This document shows positions 1-8,241 of a stretch of 56,871 bases of DNA, in pieces. This DNA is from Chloroflexota bacterium (lineage in GTDB: Bacteria > Chloroflexota > Anaerolineae > Aggregatilineales > Phototrophicaceae). The stretch's first letter is position 1, and each line of letters begins with the position of its first letter. The notes under the pieces are model-generated. The model was not told where the DNA came from. It searched no databases and saw only the letters and a list, made by a program, of their open reading frames with translations. The stretch spans positions 1-56,871 of the forward strand of contig JAPOXG010000036.1 of NCBI GenBank assembly GCA_026707225.1, read 5' to 3'. The position numbers were made by a program, and so were the translations under genes.

Positions 1-123
1 TATTGATCCCGCGCGAAGCTACTGGCTCGTTATTTTGTGTGAGCCAAGTCGTGACCTGCGAGGGACTGTGGTGAAGCTAAGGCGTCTGCGCGCCCCTTAG
101 CGCAATCGCCAAACCATACTATC

Positions 124-2361
124 ATGGTAGGCGTTAGCATGCGCCGGAAATCACCGATGCAAGAACAACTCAAAGGCGCCATCGAGCGGATCACCTATTA
201 CAGCGAAGACAGCGGCTACAGCGTCGTCAAGATTCTGCCGGAGAAGCGCTATCCGCGGGCGCAGGCGCGCGATGGCACGGTGGCGGTCGTCGGCTTCATG
301 CCCGAACTCAACGAAGGCGAATCGGCCGAGTTCACCGGCGAGTGGGTCACCGATCCCAAGTACGGTCGCCAATTCCGCGCCCAGCAGGCGATTCCCGTCC
401 CCCCGAATACGGCGCAGGGCATCATCAATTATCTATCAAGCGGCATCGTCAAAGGCATCGGACCGCGCACGGCGGAAAAGATCGTCAATCATCTCGGCAA
501 TGATACGGTCGCTATCCTCGATGCCGAGCCGGAGCGCATCTATGACGTGCCACGATTGAAGCGATCGCTCGCGGACCATCTGATTGAGACCTGGCCCAAA
601 AAACGTGGGGAGCGCAACGTCTTGATCTACTTGCAGGGGATCGGCATCAGCGCCAAAATCGCCCAGCGCATCCTGAACGAATATGGCGCTCATACCCAGC
701 AGATCATCCAGAACAATCCCTACCAACTGGCGCAAGACGTCTTCCTCATAGGTTTCCGCAAGGCGGACCAAATCGCGCGCCGCATGGGTCTGCTGCCGGA
801 CGACCCGCATCGCCTGCGCGCCGGCTTGCATTACGCGCTCAACGAACTGGCTCGCGAGGGCCATACCTACGCCCCGCGCGACGAACTGTTGGAGAAGGCG
901 GCTGAGTTGCTCGGCGTTGACGATGTTGCGGCGCTGACAATCGCTTTGCAAGGTCAGGTGATGGCGAGCAAGCTGGTCGAAGAAAAGCTGCGCGATCATG
1001 CTCAGAAGGAAGCGATCCAAGCCGTCTACCTGCCCCGCTACTTCCGCGCCGAGACCGCCGCCGGGCGGTTGCTCCAGAGCATCGCGCGCGGCAAGAGCCC
1101 AATCATCCGCGACCACCGCGAGACCGATTGGGCGCAATACCTTTCCAAATTGAGCGAGCGCAACAAGGCGTCGCTTTCTCCCCAGCAGCTCAATGCCGCG
1201 CGCGCGGCGCTGACGAGCAAGGTCAGCGTCCTCACCGGCGGACCCGGCACCGGCAAAACCACGACGCTGCAATTGCTGATCAACGCGCTGAAGGAGCGCG
1301 ATTCGCGCTTTCACCTGGCTTCGCCGACCGGACGCGCGGCCAAGCGCCTGGCTGAAGCCAGCGGCGAAAACGCCAGCACCATCCACCGTCTGCTCGGATT
1401 CTCGCCCGATGAGGGCGGCTTCGAACACGACGAATCCAATCCGCTGTCCACCGACATGGTCGTCATCGACGAAGCCTCCATGCTAGACTTGCAACTCTTC
1501 TACAGCTTGCTGCGCGCTTTGCAGCCGACAACCCACTTGATGCTGGTCGGCGATGTCGATCAGCTGCCATCGGTGGGCGCCGGCAATGTCCTGCGCGATG
1601 TCATCGATAGCGGCGTCGCTCAGGTGACGCGCCTCAATCAGATCTTCCGCCAGGACGACGCCAGCCACATCGTCAGCAACGCGCACCGCATCAACCAGGG
1701 GCGACATCCCGATACCAAAAACATGTCCAACGACTTTTTCTTCTTCAACGTCAGCGACCCCGAGGCGGTTGCCGACATGATGGTCGATATCGTCAAGCGG
1801 CGTGTGCCTGAGCGCTGGGACCTCGATCCCGTGCGCGATATCCAGGTCATCGCGCCCATGTATCGCGGCGCCGCCGGCGTGAACAATCTCAACAGCCGCT
1901 TGCAGAGCGAACTAAATGGCGACTTTCGCGTGGCCGAGGTCAAGCTGGGCAACCGTCTCTTCCGCGTCGGCGACAAGGTGATGCAGACGCGCAACAATTA
2001 CGACAAAGACGTCTTCAACGGCGATATCGGCTTCATCGATAGCATCAATGACGATGACAACTCGCTGGAAGTGGTTATCGATGGGGGCTACATCGTCTAC
2101 GATTACAGTGAAATGGACGACCTGATGCACGCTTACTGCATCAGCACCCACCGCTCTCAAGGCTCGGAATACCCGGCCGTGGTCATGCCCATCTTGACGC
2201 AGCATTACCTGATGCTGCAGCGCAATCTGCTCTACACCGCCATCACGCGGGCGAAACGGCTCGTCATCCTCGTCGGCACGCGCCAGGCGATGCGCATCGC
2301 CGTCAACAACAACAAAGTCGCCGAGCGGCATAGCGGCTTGCTGCAGCGGCTGCGTGGCTGA
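124..2361 (+). CDS. recD2: RecD2-type ATP-dependent DNA helicase (SF1B)
   Basis: 745 aa, normal length for stand-alone RecD2 (YrrC/RecD-like) helicases, which unwind DNA 5'-3' in repair outside RecBCD. The N-terminal third has helix-hairpin-helix segments, one near residues 111-125 (GIGPRTAEKIV). The motor follows: Walker A GGPGTGKTT at 372-380 with K378, Walker B with DEAS at 449-452, and a C-terminal UvrD_C_2-type region with ISTHRSQGSEYPAVV and the YTAITRAK motif. ATG at 124 gives the longest frame, but no clear ribosome site precedes it; ATGs at 139 and 157 are alternatives. No recB or recC lies nearby, as expected for RecD2. Family assignment is firm; the exact start is not. Confidence 0.95.
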   Translation: MVGVSMRRKSPMQEQLKGAIERITYYSEDSGYSVVKILPEKRYPRAQARDGTVAVVGFMPELNEGESAEFTGEWVTDPKYGRQFRAQQAIPVPPNTAQGIINYLSSGIVKGIGPRTAEKIVNHLGNDTVAILDAEPERIYDVPRLKRSLADHLIETWPKKRGERNVLIYLQGIGISAKIAQRILNEYGAHTQQIIQNNPYQLAQDVFLIGFRKADQIARRMGLLPDDPHRLRAGLHYALNELAREGHTYAPRDELLEKAAELLGVDDVAALTIALQGQVMASKLVEEKLRDHAQKEAIQAVYLPRYFRAETAAGRLLQSIARGKSPIIRDHRETDWAQYLSKLSERNKASLSPQQLNAARAALTSKVSVLTGGPGTGKTTTLQLLINALKERDSRFHLASPTGRAAKRLAEASGENASTIHRLLGFSPDEGGFEHDESNPLSTDMVVIDEASMLDLQLFYSLLRALQPTTHLMLVGDVDQLPSVGAGNVLRDVIDSGVAQVTRLNQIFRQDDASHIVSNAHRINQGRHPDTKNMSNDFFFFNVSDPEAVADMMVDIVKRRVPERWDLDPVRDIQVIAPMYRGAAGVNNLNSRLQSELNGDFRVAEVKLGNRLFRVGDKVMQTRNNYDKDVFNGDIGFIDSINDDDNSLEVVIDGGYIVYDYSEMDDLMHAYCISTHRSQGSEYPAVVMPILTQHYLMLQRNLLYTAITRAKRLVILVGTRQAMRIAVNNNKVAERHSGLLQRLRG

Positions 2362-2476
2362 ATCGTGACGAATGGAATTACGTAGTCATGGAAACTGACC
2401 AAGCGCTGTCTGCCATAGCTTGAAGAGCGATAAAGCCGAGGATAATATTGTTAGTAGTCATTGGGAGCTTACAAGA

Positions 2477-3235
2477 ATGTCTCAAATTCAATTGTTTCCC
2501 GACGAGAGTATGACCAAGAAATGTCAATCAGCGGCATCAATTGAGATTCTGTCAGCGGCGGACGTTCTCGATACCTTAAGCAATACAGAGTCAGTAAACA
2601 CAATCATTCTTGACCCCTGGTACAACAAGGGAGTCGGCGGAACGAGACCGGACTATCATGACTGGCTTTCGGGTGTTATTGCAGCCGCGTCTAGAAAAGC
2701 ACAGCACATATTTGTTTGGGGTTTTCCGGAAATTCTAGCGTTCCAAATCCCAAACATTCCCGAGGGATTTTCTCTGGTTTCGTGGCTGACTTGGTATTAC
2801 AAGAATTGTCCTTCAGTAATCCGTGGATGGCGCTCCGCACAGAATGCGTGTCTCCATTTGGCGAGAGAAGGCGCTACCGTATATCCGGAGAATTTCCTGA
2901 ATGGCAAACAATTGGAAAGATGGAAAACGGGGAAGATGCGATTCGTCCCTGGTCCTCCGTCAGTATTGGAGGTCCCATTGAATGTTGGATTCGTCGGACG
3001 AAATGAGCAAACTGGACACCCGGCACAGAAGCCGCTGGCAGTTATCGAACCTCTTATCTTAATGTCTACAGGAGAAAATGACACTGTACTTGATCCCATG
3101 TGCGGTTCCGGAACCACCGGTGAAGCCTGTCTACGTCTCAACCGTCGAGCCGTACTTTGTGATAGTTCTGAGGAATATTTGTCGGTTACAAAGGGCCGTA
3201 TAGCCAATTATGTAAGAACCACAAATGGAAGATAG
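2477..3235 (+). CDS. Beta-class DNA methyltransferase (N6-adenine or N4-cytosine), type II R-M
   Basis: Modifies an amino base in a specific site, protecting host DNA from the endonuclease encoded next door. From the chosen ATG it is 252 aa. Motif IV DPWY (46-49) precedes the substrate-linked motif TGHPAQKP (179-186) and motif I DPMCGSGTTGEA (206-217); this IV-before-I order defines the beta class. I chose ATG at 2477 because GGGAG at 2463-2467 lies 9 nt upstream; an in-frame TTG at 2420 would add 19 residues without a ribosome site. The gene overlaps the HNH endonuclease gene by 11 nt. Base composition is clearly more AT-rich than recD2 or the VOC gene on either side, suggesting horizontal acquisition. 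The target base and site cannot be read from sequence. Confidence 0.9.
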   Translation: MSQIQLFPDESMTKKCQSAASIEILSAADVLDTLSNTESVNTIILDPWYNKGVGGTRPDYHDWLSGVIAAASRKAQHIFVWGFPEILAFQIPNIPEGFSLVSWLTWYYKNCPSVIRGWRSAQNACLHLAREGATVYPENFLNGKQLERWKTGKMRFVPGPPSVLEVPLNVGFVGRNEQTGHPAQKPLAVIEPLILMSTGENDTVLDPMCGSGTTGEACLRLNRRAVLCDSSEEYLSVTKGRIANYVRTTNGR

Positions 3236-3872
3236 AAACGCTAAGCTCAAAGGACCGTATACTCAACGTTCAATCCGAGCTCGAATAGAGGCGTTTTTCC
3301 TTGATAATCTCGGCAAAGTAGCAACAAGAGAACAGTTGATAGAAGTTGCCACCGATCCAGAAACAGGTCGACAACCGGAAAACTGGCATCAGAGATTGTC
3401 TGAACTCAGAACAGACTATGGGTACACGATTCTTTCGTGGCGAAATAGAGGCGATCTCAAAATCAGCGAATACATGATGCCAAATGCGGAACGACGAGAT
3501 ACCGCTTCGAAAAGAACTCGTCCAAATGCATCTACATGGAATCAGGTGCTAGGACAATTTGACAATAGATGCGCCTGGACGGAAGGTGGAATCACTTGCA
3601 ACTTGCGCAGTGGCGATATTGATCCAGTCGGTGGCGGAACAGTCAAGTTAACCCCTGATCACAAGACGCCTCATGCCATACATGCTGAGGTTGATCCGAA
3701 GGATCCGTCGAAATGGCAACCTCTGTGTGGGCGGCATCAGGTCATGAAAAAGAACTATTGGGATGATGAAACTGGATGGCTAAACGTTGTTGCAATCGTG
3801 CAATCAGCGTCTCAGCCGCAAAAGCGAGAAGTGTACGAGTTTCTCAAAGCCTATTTCGGTGACTCGGATTAG
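3225..3872 (+). CDS. HNH restriction endonuclease (candidate type II REase)
   Basis: 215 aa. The N-terminal half looks like a winged-helix DNA-recognition region (about 15-85, containing RLSELRTDYGYTI and a following basic strand). The C-terminal half is a zinc-supported beta-beta-alpha-metal nuclease: C116 and C125, catalytic D145-H146 in LTPDHKTPH, then C168 and H171 with N177 in the second half of the HNH. Start ATG at 3225 sits inside the methyltransferase gene (11-nt overlap), so the two are translationally coupled. The gene is AT-rich like its partner. Position, size and fold make a type II restriction enzyme the best reading; cleavage site and activity are inferred, not shown. Confidence 0.82.
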   Translation: MEDRNAKLKGPYTQRSIRARIEAFFLDNLGKVATREQLIEVATDPETGRQPENWHQRLSELRTDYGYTILSWRNRGDLKISEYMMPNAERRDTASKRTRPNASTWNQVLGQFDNRCAWTEGGITCNLRSGDIDPVGGGTVKLTPDHKTPHAIHAEVDPKDPSKWQPLCGRHQVMKKNYWDDETGWLNVVAIVQSASQPQKREVYEFLKAYFGDSD

Positions 3873-3882
3873 GTGCTGACCC

Positions 3883-4653
3883 TCACACCAACTCAACCCG
3901 AACGCCCTCCGTCTCCGCCGGACCCCAGCGCTGCGCCTCACCCATCGTCGTGAAGCGAACGCGATACGGCACGGGCCGATTCCCCGCCAGATGAGCCGCT
4001 AGCGGACCCGCCCCACCAGCGGGCGCCAGATACTCCAATGTATGCGCGCCGACTGTTAATCGCATGCCAACGGCTTGCAGCTCTTCATCTCTGATCGTTT
4101 CGCCCACCGTGCCCGTCACCGCGGACATGACCCCGGCATAGCGCGCCACATCGCCCGTCGCCAGGCTGAGGCTCTCAATGCCGGTCACGCCATTCGCGTG
4201 CGCCGTCTCCCGCGGCAGGCGCTCCGCCCGCGGCGTCACATCTTCGATGATGAAGGGGATGAGCCCTTGCCAGTCACCCTCCACTTTGTTGTTGATCCAT
4301 TTGACCTCATAACCATCGGGGCGCGCCCGCCCGCCTTCAATCAGCTCGCTGCACTCGACTCCCTGCGCGCGAAAGGCCGCATGATCAGCGCCGATATCAT
4401 CGGTCGCCATACAGAAGTCGATCAAGCCGCCGCCCCGCTCATGCAGCAGATCCCACCAGACATGGTCCCGGCTCTCTTCGTAGAAACCGAGCAATTCAAT
4501 ATAGCTGCCATCGGCGAATCCAATCAGCGCGTTGTAGGAGCCGTATGGATGCCTCCCGCCCTCAACCACGGTGAAGCCAAGAGCGCGCCAGGTCTCGATC
4601 GCCCGCTCCAGCGATAGCGCCGCAATGACAATATGATCGATTCCGGTTATCAT
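3883..4653 (-). CDS. VOC/glyoxalase-like domain protein
   Basis: 256 aa, resembling the Glyoxalase_3 type of the vicinal-oxygen-chelate superfamily. An N-terminal beta-alpha-beta-beta-beta unit begins GIDHIVIA (H7) and ends at GSYIELLGF (E53), the usual metal-ligand positions. A second related unit starts around residue 155 (GVTGIESLSLAT) and ends at HTLEYLAPAG. The two halves form the expected paired fold. The substrate is unknown; such proteins include lyases, dioxygenases and resistance proteins. It is convergent with the restriction gene (10 nt between stops) and lies 27 nt downstream of map on the same strand, so it may share its transcript. Confidence 0.75.
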   Translation of the reverse strand: MITGIDHIVIAALSLERAIETWRALGFTVVEGGRHPYGSYNALIGFADGSYIELLGFYEESRDHVWWDLLHERGGGLIDFCMATDDIGADHAAFRAQGVECSELIEGGRARPDGYEVKWINNKVEGDWQGLIPFIIEDVTPRAERLPRETAHANGVTGIESLSLATGDVARYAGVMSAVTGTVGETIRDEELQAVGMRLTVGAHTLEYLAPAGGAGPLAAHLAGNRPVPYRVRFTTMGEAQRWGPAETEGVRVELV

Positions 4654-4680
4654 GCCCCGCTCCTCCTTACCATGGTCCGT

Positions 4681-5442
4681 TCAGACATAGCCACCCTCGA
4701 CCGCCGTCAACAGAATCGGCGCGCCGCCGTTGATGATGACTGTGTGCTCATATTGCGCCGTCACGCTGCCGTCCACCGTGCGCAGCGTCCAGCCATCCTC
4801 CGCCGTCTTGATCCGCCCGCGCCCGGCGCTGAGGAAGGGCTCGAGCGTCAAGACCATGCCATCTTCGAGCACATCGCGATTGCGCCGGTTGTGAAAATTG
4901 GGGATGGACGGCTTTTCGTGGATATGCCGCCCAACGCCGTGCCCGCCCAGCTCGCGCAAGGTGCGATAGCCGCGGCGCTTGGCATATTTCTCCACCGCCC
5001 GCCCGATCGCTCTCGCCCGCTGACCGGGCCGCGCCAGCTCAATCGCCAGTTGCAGGGCGTTGCGCGTCGCCTGGCATAACTTTACAAAATCGGCGCGCGC
5101 CGGCGGCACGATGATGGTGGCGCCGGTATCGCCCCAATAGCCCTCCAGCACCGCCGACACATCGACATTCAGCAAATCGCCCGGGCGAATGAAACGATCC
5201 TTGCGCGGGACGCCGTGCGCCGCTTCGTCATTGAGGCTGATGCAAGTGTAACCGGGGAATTCGTAGGCTTGTATCGGCGCTGAGACCGCGCCCATCTTCA
5301 ACATGAAATCGCGGCCAATGTCGTCGAGGTCGCGCGTGCTCATGCCGGCTTCCGCGCGGTCAAGCATCAGCTTCAGCGTCAAGCCGCAGATTTCGCCGAT
5401 GCGCTTCATGCCGCGCAGGTCCGCTTCGCTTTCGATTATCAT
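4681..5442 (-). CDS. map: Methionine aminopeptidase, type I
   Basis: Removes the N-terminal methionine from nascent proteins. 253 aa, the size of a type Ia enzyme without the N-terminal zinc finger. All five dinuclear-metal ligands are visible: D94 (NVDVSA), D105 (GDTGA), H168 (GGHGVGRHIHE), E201 (TLEPF) and E232 (YEHTV). Catalytic H76 and H175 are also present. Start ATG follows a gap shared with a divergently oriented toxin-antitoxin pair. It is not in the usual ribosomal-protein/adk operon. Assignment is secure. Confidence 0.96.
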   Translation of the reverse strand: MIIESEADLRGMKRIGEICGLTLKLMLDRAEAGMSTRDLDDIGRDFMLKMGAVSAPIQAYEFPGYTCISLNDEAAHGVPRKDRFIRPGDLLNVDVSAVLEGYWGDTGATIIVPPARADFVKLCQATRNALQLAIELARPGQRARAIGRAVEKYAKRRGYRTLRELGGHGVGRHIHEKPSIPNFHNRRNRDVLEDGMVLTLEPFLSAGRGRIKTAEDGWTLRTVDGSVTAQYEHTVIINGGAPILLTAVEGGYV

Positions 5443-5526
5443 GTTGCTCTAACGCAAATGAATCTAACCCGACGAGGATAGTGGTTCTGGCGTCGTATTG
5501 CAATCACAGACTGCTAGGCTGGCGAT

Positions 5527-5554
5527 TTGAATTCCTCTCAGCCCATGCTACACT
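5527..5554 (+). promoter_or_regulatory. Candidate sigma70 promoter for the RelE-like module
   Basis: TTGAAT (5527-5532), a 16-nt spacer, then TACACT (5549-5554), about 30 nt before the antitoxin ATG at 5586. The antitoxin ribosome site is GAGGGA at about 5574-5579. Confidence 0.45.
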
Positions 5555-5585
5555 ATGAGCGATAGGTAGCCCGCGAGGGAAGAAA

Positions 5586-5795
5586 ATGTCATTGAAGACA
5601 CCCGGCAAGAAACAGTCACCTCCAACAGCCCTTAAAACCAAAGATGAAGGCTCGTCGGAAGAGATACATTCGCTTCAAGATGAATACAAAAATGACATTC
5701 TTGTCAGTTTGAAGGAGCTTAAAGCGGGCGAAGTGATTGACGCCGCCGAAAGTATGCGGGAGATACGGCGCGAACTTGGCATCAATGGCGACTAA
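5586..5795 (+). CDS. Small antitoxin-like protein upstream of RelE-like toxin
   Basis: 69 aa, hydrophilic. The N-terminal half is Lys/Ser/Thr-rich and probably unstructured; the C-terminal half (about 45-66, AGEVIDAAESMREIRRELG) is predicted helical, as in antitoxins that wrap a RelE-fold toxin. The stop overlaps the toxin start by 11 nt, the usual antitoxin-first arrangement. No clear DNA-binding motif is visible, so autoregulation cannot be assigned. The role is inferred from position and size. Confidence 0.6.
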   Translation: MSLKTPGKKQSPPTALKTKDEGSSEEIHSLQDEYKNDILVSLKELKAGEVIDAAESMREIRRELGINGD

Positions 5796-6129
5796 TGTCA
5801 TTCATACGAAGCGATTCCAGTCGCGCCTCAAGCGGCTGGGGCGCAGATTCCCATCCGCTTTAACCGAAGTTGACGCGCTTACCGAAGCATTAGAACGTGG
5901 CGAGCGCCCCGGCGACTTGTACAAGGGGATCGGCCACGTGGTTTATCGCGTCCGACGCGCAAACCCATCGGGAGGCAGCGGGAAAAGTGGCGGCTTTCGC
6001 ATCACCTATTACGTGCATGACGCTGACACCGTGGCTCTGCTCGCCATCTCTACAAGAAATGAGTCCAGCTATATAAGCAGATATGAGGTTGATCAGCTTC
6101 TAAAGGACGCCGGCTTTTCTGAGACCTGA
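5785..6129 (+). CDS. RelE/ParE-superfamily toxin
   Basis: 114 aa from ATG 5785, which overlaps the antitoxin stop. The RelE/ParE fold is suggested by an N-terminal basic helix (HTKRFQSRLKRLGRRF), a middle strand region (GHVVYRVRRA) and the C-terminal pair of strands GFRITYYVHDADTVALLAI, followed by a helix (SRYEVDQLLKDAG). RelE-type members cleave mRNA on the ribosome while ParE types poison gyrase; the sequence does not distinguish them. An in-frame ATG further upstream at 5737 would lie inside the antitoxin and is unlikely. Confidence 0.7.
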   Translation: MATNVIHTKRFQSRLKRLGRRFPSALTEVDALTEALERGERPGDLYKGIGHVVYRVRRANPSGGSGKSGGFRITYYVHDADTVALLAISTRNESSYISRYEVDQLLKDAGFSET

Positions 6130-6139
6130 TCAGCCGGCG

Positions 6140-6180
6140 CTGTAGGTGCCGACGGACAGCGTCGGCGGTCGATGTCGACG
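6140..6180. repeat. Dispersed GC-rich hairpin repeat, second type
   Basis: TGTAGGTGCCGACGGACAG is followed by an imperfect inverted partner rich in CGTCGGC, between the convergent toxin and plsY genes. Related sequences occur at 30630-30674 and 52110-52133. It may also act as a bidirectional terminator. Confidence 0.5.
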
Positions 6181-6197
6181 AGTCCTCCGCAGAAATG

Positions 6198-6881
6198 CTA
6201 CGTCGCCCGCTCGCCCAGCCGCCGCTCGGTGCCGGCCAGCAGGCGCTGCACATTGCCCCAATGCCGCAAGGGAATCATCACGGTCAAGGCCAGGGCGTAC
6301 AAGAGCAAGATCGGCTTCTGAAACGCGGTCCCGACCAGGAGAATCAGCCAAAGATTCGCCACCCCAAAGCCAATCAATACGCCAAGCGAGACATAACGCG
6401 TACGCGCGATCACCGCCGCCGCGATGACCGCCGCGACCAGAATCTGAGCGGGCTGGATCATCAGCATGGCGCCGAAGGCGGTCGCCGCCCCTTTGCCGCC
6501 GCGCACGATCAGCCTGAGCCTGCCCTCTTTGACCGACGCCGTCAGCACGGTGGCGAAAAGCGACCAATTGTGCCCGACCACGACGCAAGTCGCCGATACC
6601 GATGTCGCCACGCCGATCTGCTCCGGCAGGATCATATCACGCGCCAGCCAGACGGCGAAGATGCCCTTCAAGACATCCACCAAGCCGGTGAAGATCGCCC
6701 AGCCCTTCCCCACCGCGCGCGCCACATTCGTCCCGCCCATGTTGCCGCTGCCGACCTCGAAGATATTGACGTCCCTCGCTTTGCCGACGAAATAAGCCGT
6801 CGGGAAGGAGCCGATCAAATAACTGCTCACGATGATCAGGAGCACTTGCGCGGCGTTGTCGGTGTTGAACATGTCGTTCAT
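6198..6881 (-). CDS. plsY: Acyl-phosphate:glycerol-3-phosphate acyltransferase
   Basis: Integral membrane enzyme that transfers an acyl chain from acyl phosphate to sn-glycerol-3-phosphate, the first step of phospholipid synthesis. 227 aa with several membrane spans (first about 12-31). The three conserved loop motifs are present: SGNMGGTNVAR (45-55), VGHNWS (102-107) and GGKGAATAFG (128-137). Motif 1 reads MGG where IGA is usual, a conservative change. No plsX is in the window. Confidence 0.94.
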   Translation of the reverse strand: MNDMFNTDNAAQVLLIIVSSYLIGSFPTAYFVGKARDVNIFEVGSGNMGGTNVARAVGKGWAIFTGLVDVLKGIFAVWLARDMILPEQIGVATSVSATCVVVGHNWSLFATVLTASVKEGRLRLIVRGGKGAATAFGAMLMIQPAQILVAAVIAAAVIARTRYVSLGVLIGFGVANLWLILLVGTAFQKPILLLYALALTVMIPLRHWGNVQRLLAGTERRLGERAT

Positions 6882-7068
6882 GTTTCGCCGCTTTCAAGAA
6901 TCGCGGACTGAACGGCAGAGTATATGATGAATCATACCCAAATCAAGCGGCTTCGACAATACGCCGCGCCTGACAAGCGCCTATCCATTTCGGTTGAAGA
7001 TGTAGCAACGCTACTACCCACAACGACAAAGCGACTCTAAGAAAGTCATGCAATTGTCTGAAGATTCG

Positions 7069-7139
7069 TGTAGGGGCGACTCTTGATTCGCCCAGACATC
7101 ACGCGCGTTTTCGCGGGCGGTCCAAGGATCGCCCCTACA
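7069..7139. repeat. Paired TGTAGGGGCGA hairpin repeats in inverted orientation
   Basis: One unit reads TGTAGGGGCGACTC from 7069; a second in reverse orientation ends GGATCGCCCCTACA at 7139. The two form a 71-nt inverted repeat in the gap between plsY and pdxA (6882-7247). The rest of the gap holds only a 38-codon frame (6924-7040) with no convincing ribosome site. Confidence 0.75.
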
Positions 7140-7247
7140 TTTTCGGCTTCAACCTGATTCTATTCTCTCGCCGGACACACTCACCCAGTGGACTGCGGCG
7201 CATGCATCAGCTACGATACAACGATTCTGAAGCAAGCAGGAGCCGTC

Positions 7248-8231
7248 GTGAGCAATCCAACAATCGCCATCGCCATGGGCGACCCGGCCGGCATCGGACC
7301 AGAACTCATCGTCAAGCTGCTGACGGACGCGAACTGGTACGACAGGTGCCGCCCATTCGTCATCGGCGACTTCATGACTATGCGAAATATCGCGGCGTCG
7401 CTGGGGGCAGCGCTGCGATTCCGCCAGATTAGCGACCTTGCCGAAGCGCGCTTCCAGCCGGAGATGCCGGACGTCCTCAGCCCGCCCGGCTTTGAGCTGG
7501 GTCCGCTTCCGCCGCCGATCGTCCATCCCAAGCTGGGCGAAGCGGCTGCCCGCTATCTGGCGCTGGCTTACGAACTCGCCATGGAATCACAGGTCGACGG
7601 CGTCGTCATGGCGCCGATGAATAAGGAGTCTTTCCGCGCCGCCAGCTACGATACCTACGACGAGCTGCAATTTCTGGGCGAGCTCACCGACAGCGACGAT
7701 CCCTATATCCTGGGCGCCGCCGGTCCGATTTGGGCGGTCGCCGTCACCGAGCACATCCCGTTCAAGGACATCGTCAGCCAGCTCAGCGTCGAGCGCGTCT
7801 GCCGCGCCATCGCGCAGCTGCATCGTGTGCTGCGCCGTCTCGGCTTCGCAGCGCCGCGCATCGCCTGCGCCGCCCTCAACCCACATGCTGGCGAAGGCGG
7901 CCTCTTCGGCAGCGAAGAAATCGACATCATCGCGCCCGCGATCAAAGAGGCGCAATCGTCTGACATCGACGTCAGCGGACCCGTGCCCGCCGATATCGTC
8001 TTCAAGCGCGCCCTCGATGGCGATTTCGATGGCGTCGTTTGCATGTATCACGACCAAATGAACATCGCGCGCAAACTTCAATCCCGCGCCGATATTGCCA
8101 CGCTATGGATGGGCTTGCCCGTCATCGGCGCCACCACCGCCCACGGCGCCGCCTTCGATATCGCGGGCAAAGGCATCGCCGACCCCGGCAGCCTGCGCGC
8201 CGCCCTGGATTACGCTATCATGTTGGCGTGA
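7248..8231 (+). CDS. pdxA: PdxA-family 4-phospho-hydroxy acid dehydrogenase
   Basis: 327 aa, NAD-dependent oxidative decarboxylase family whose classic member oxidises 4-phosphohydroxy-L-threonine in pyridoxal-phosphate synthesis. GTG at 7248 is chosen because AGGAG at 7238-7242 lies 5 nt upstream; the frame is open further upstream to 7188. Visible motifs are GDPAGIGPE near the N-terminus, three metal-binding histidines in TEHIPF, NPHAGEGG and MYHDQ, and the C-terminal AHGAAFDIAGKGIADPGSL. The segment after MYHDQ (MNIARKL) differs from the usual LIPFK, and AHG replaces DHG. It may therefore be a PdxA2-type enzyme acting on another phosphorylated acid. Confidence 0.85.
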   Translation: MSNPTIAIAMGDPAGIGPELIVKLLTDANWYDRCRPFVIGDFMTMRNIAASLGAALRFRQISDLAEARFQPEMPDVLSPPGFELGPLPPPIVHPKLGEAAARYLALAYELAMESQVDGVVMAPMNKESFRAASYDTYDELQFLGELTDSDDPYILGAAGPIWAVAVTEHIPFKDIVSQLSVERVCRAIAQLHRVLRRLGFAAPRIACAALNPHAGEGGLFGSEEIDIIAPAIKEAQSSDIDVSGPVPADIVFKRALDGDFDGVVCMYHDQMNIARKLQSRADIATLWMGLPVIGATTAHGAAFDIAGKGIADPGSLRAALDYAIMLA

Positions 8232-8241
8232 AGGATTCCGC

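Noticed and set aside
436..1428. 330-codon open frame on the minus strand
   Set aside because: Entirely antisense to recD2; it arises from the GC-skewed codon pattern and its sequence shows no known motif.
4633..5079. 148-codon plus-strand frame
   Set aside because: Antisense to map, with His/Arg-rich shadow composition.
6924..7040. 38-codon frame between plsY and pdxA
   Set aside because: Weak ribosome site, no recognisable motif, and it lies beside repeats; not enough to call a gene.
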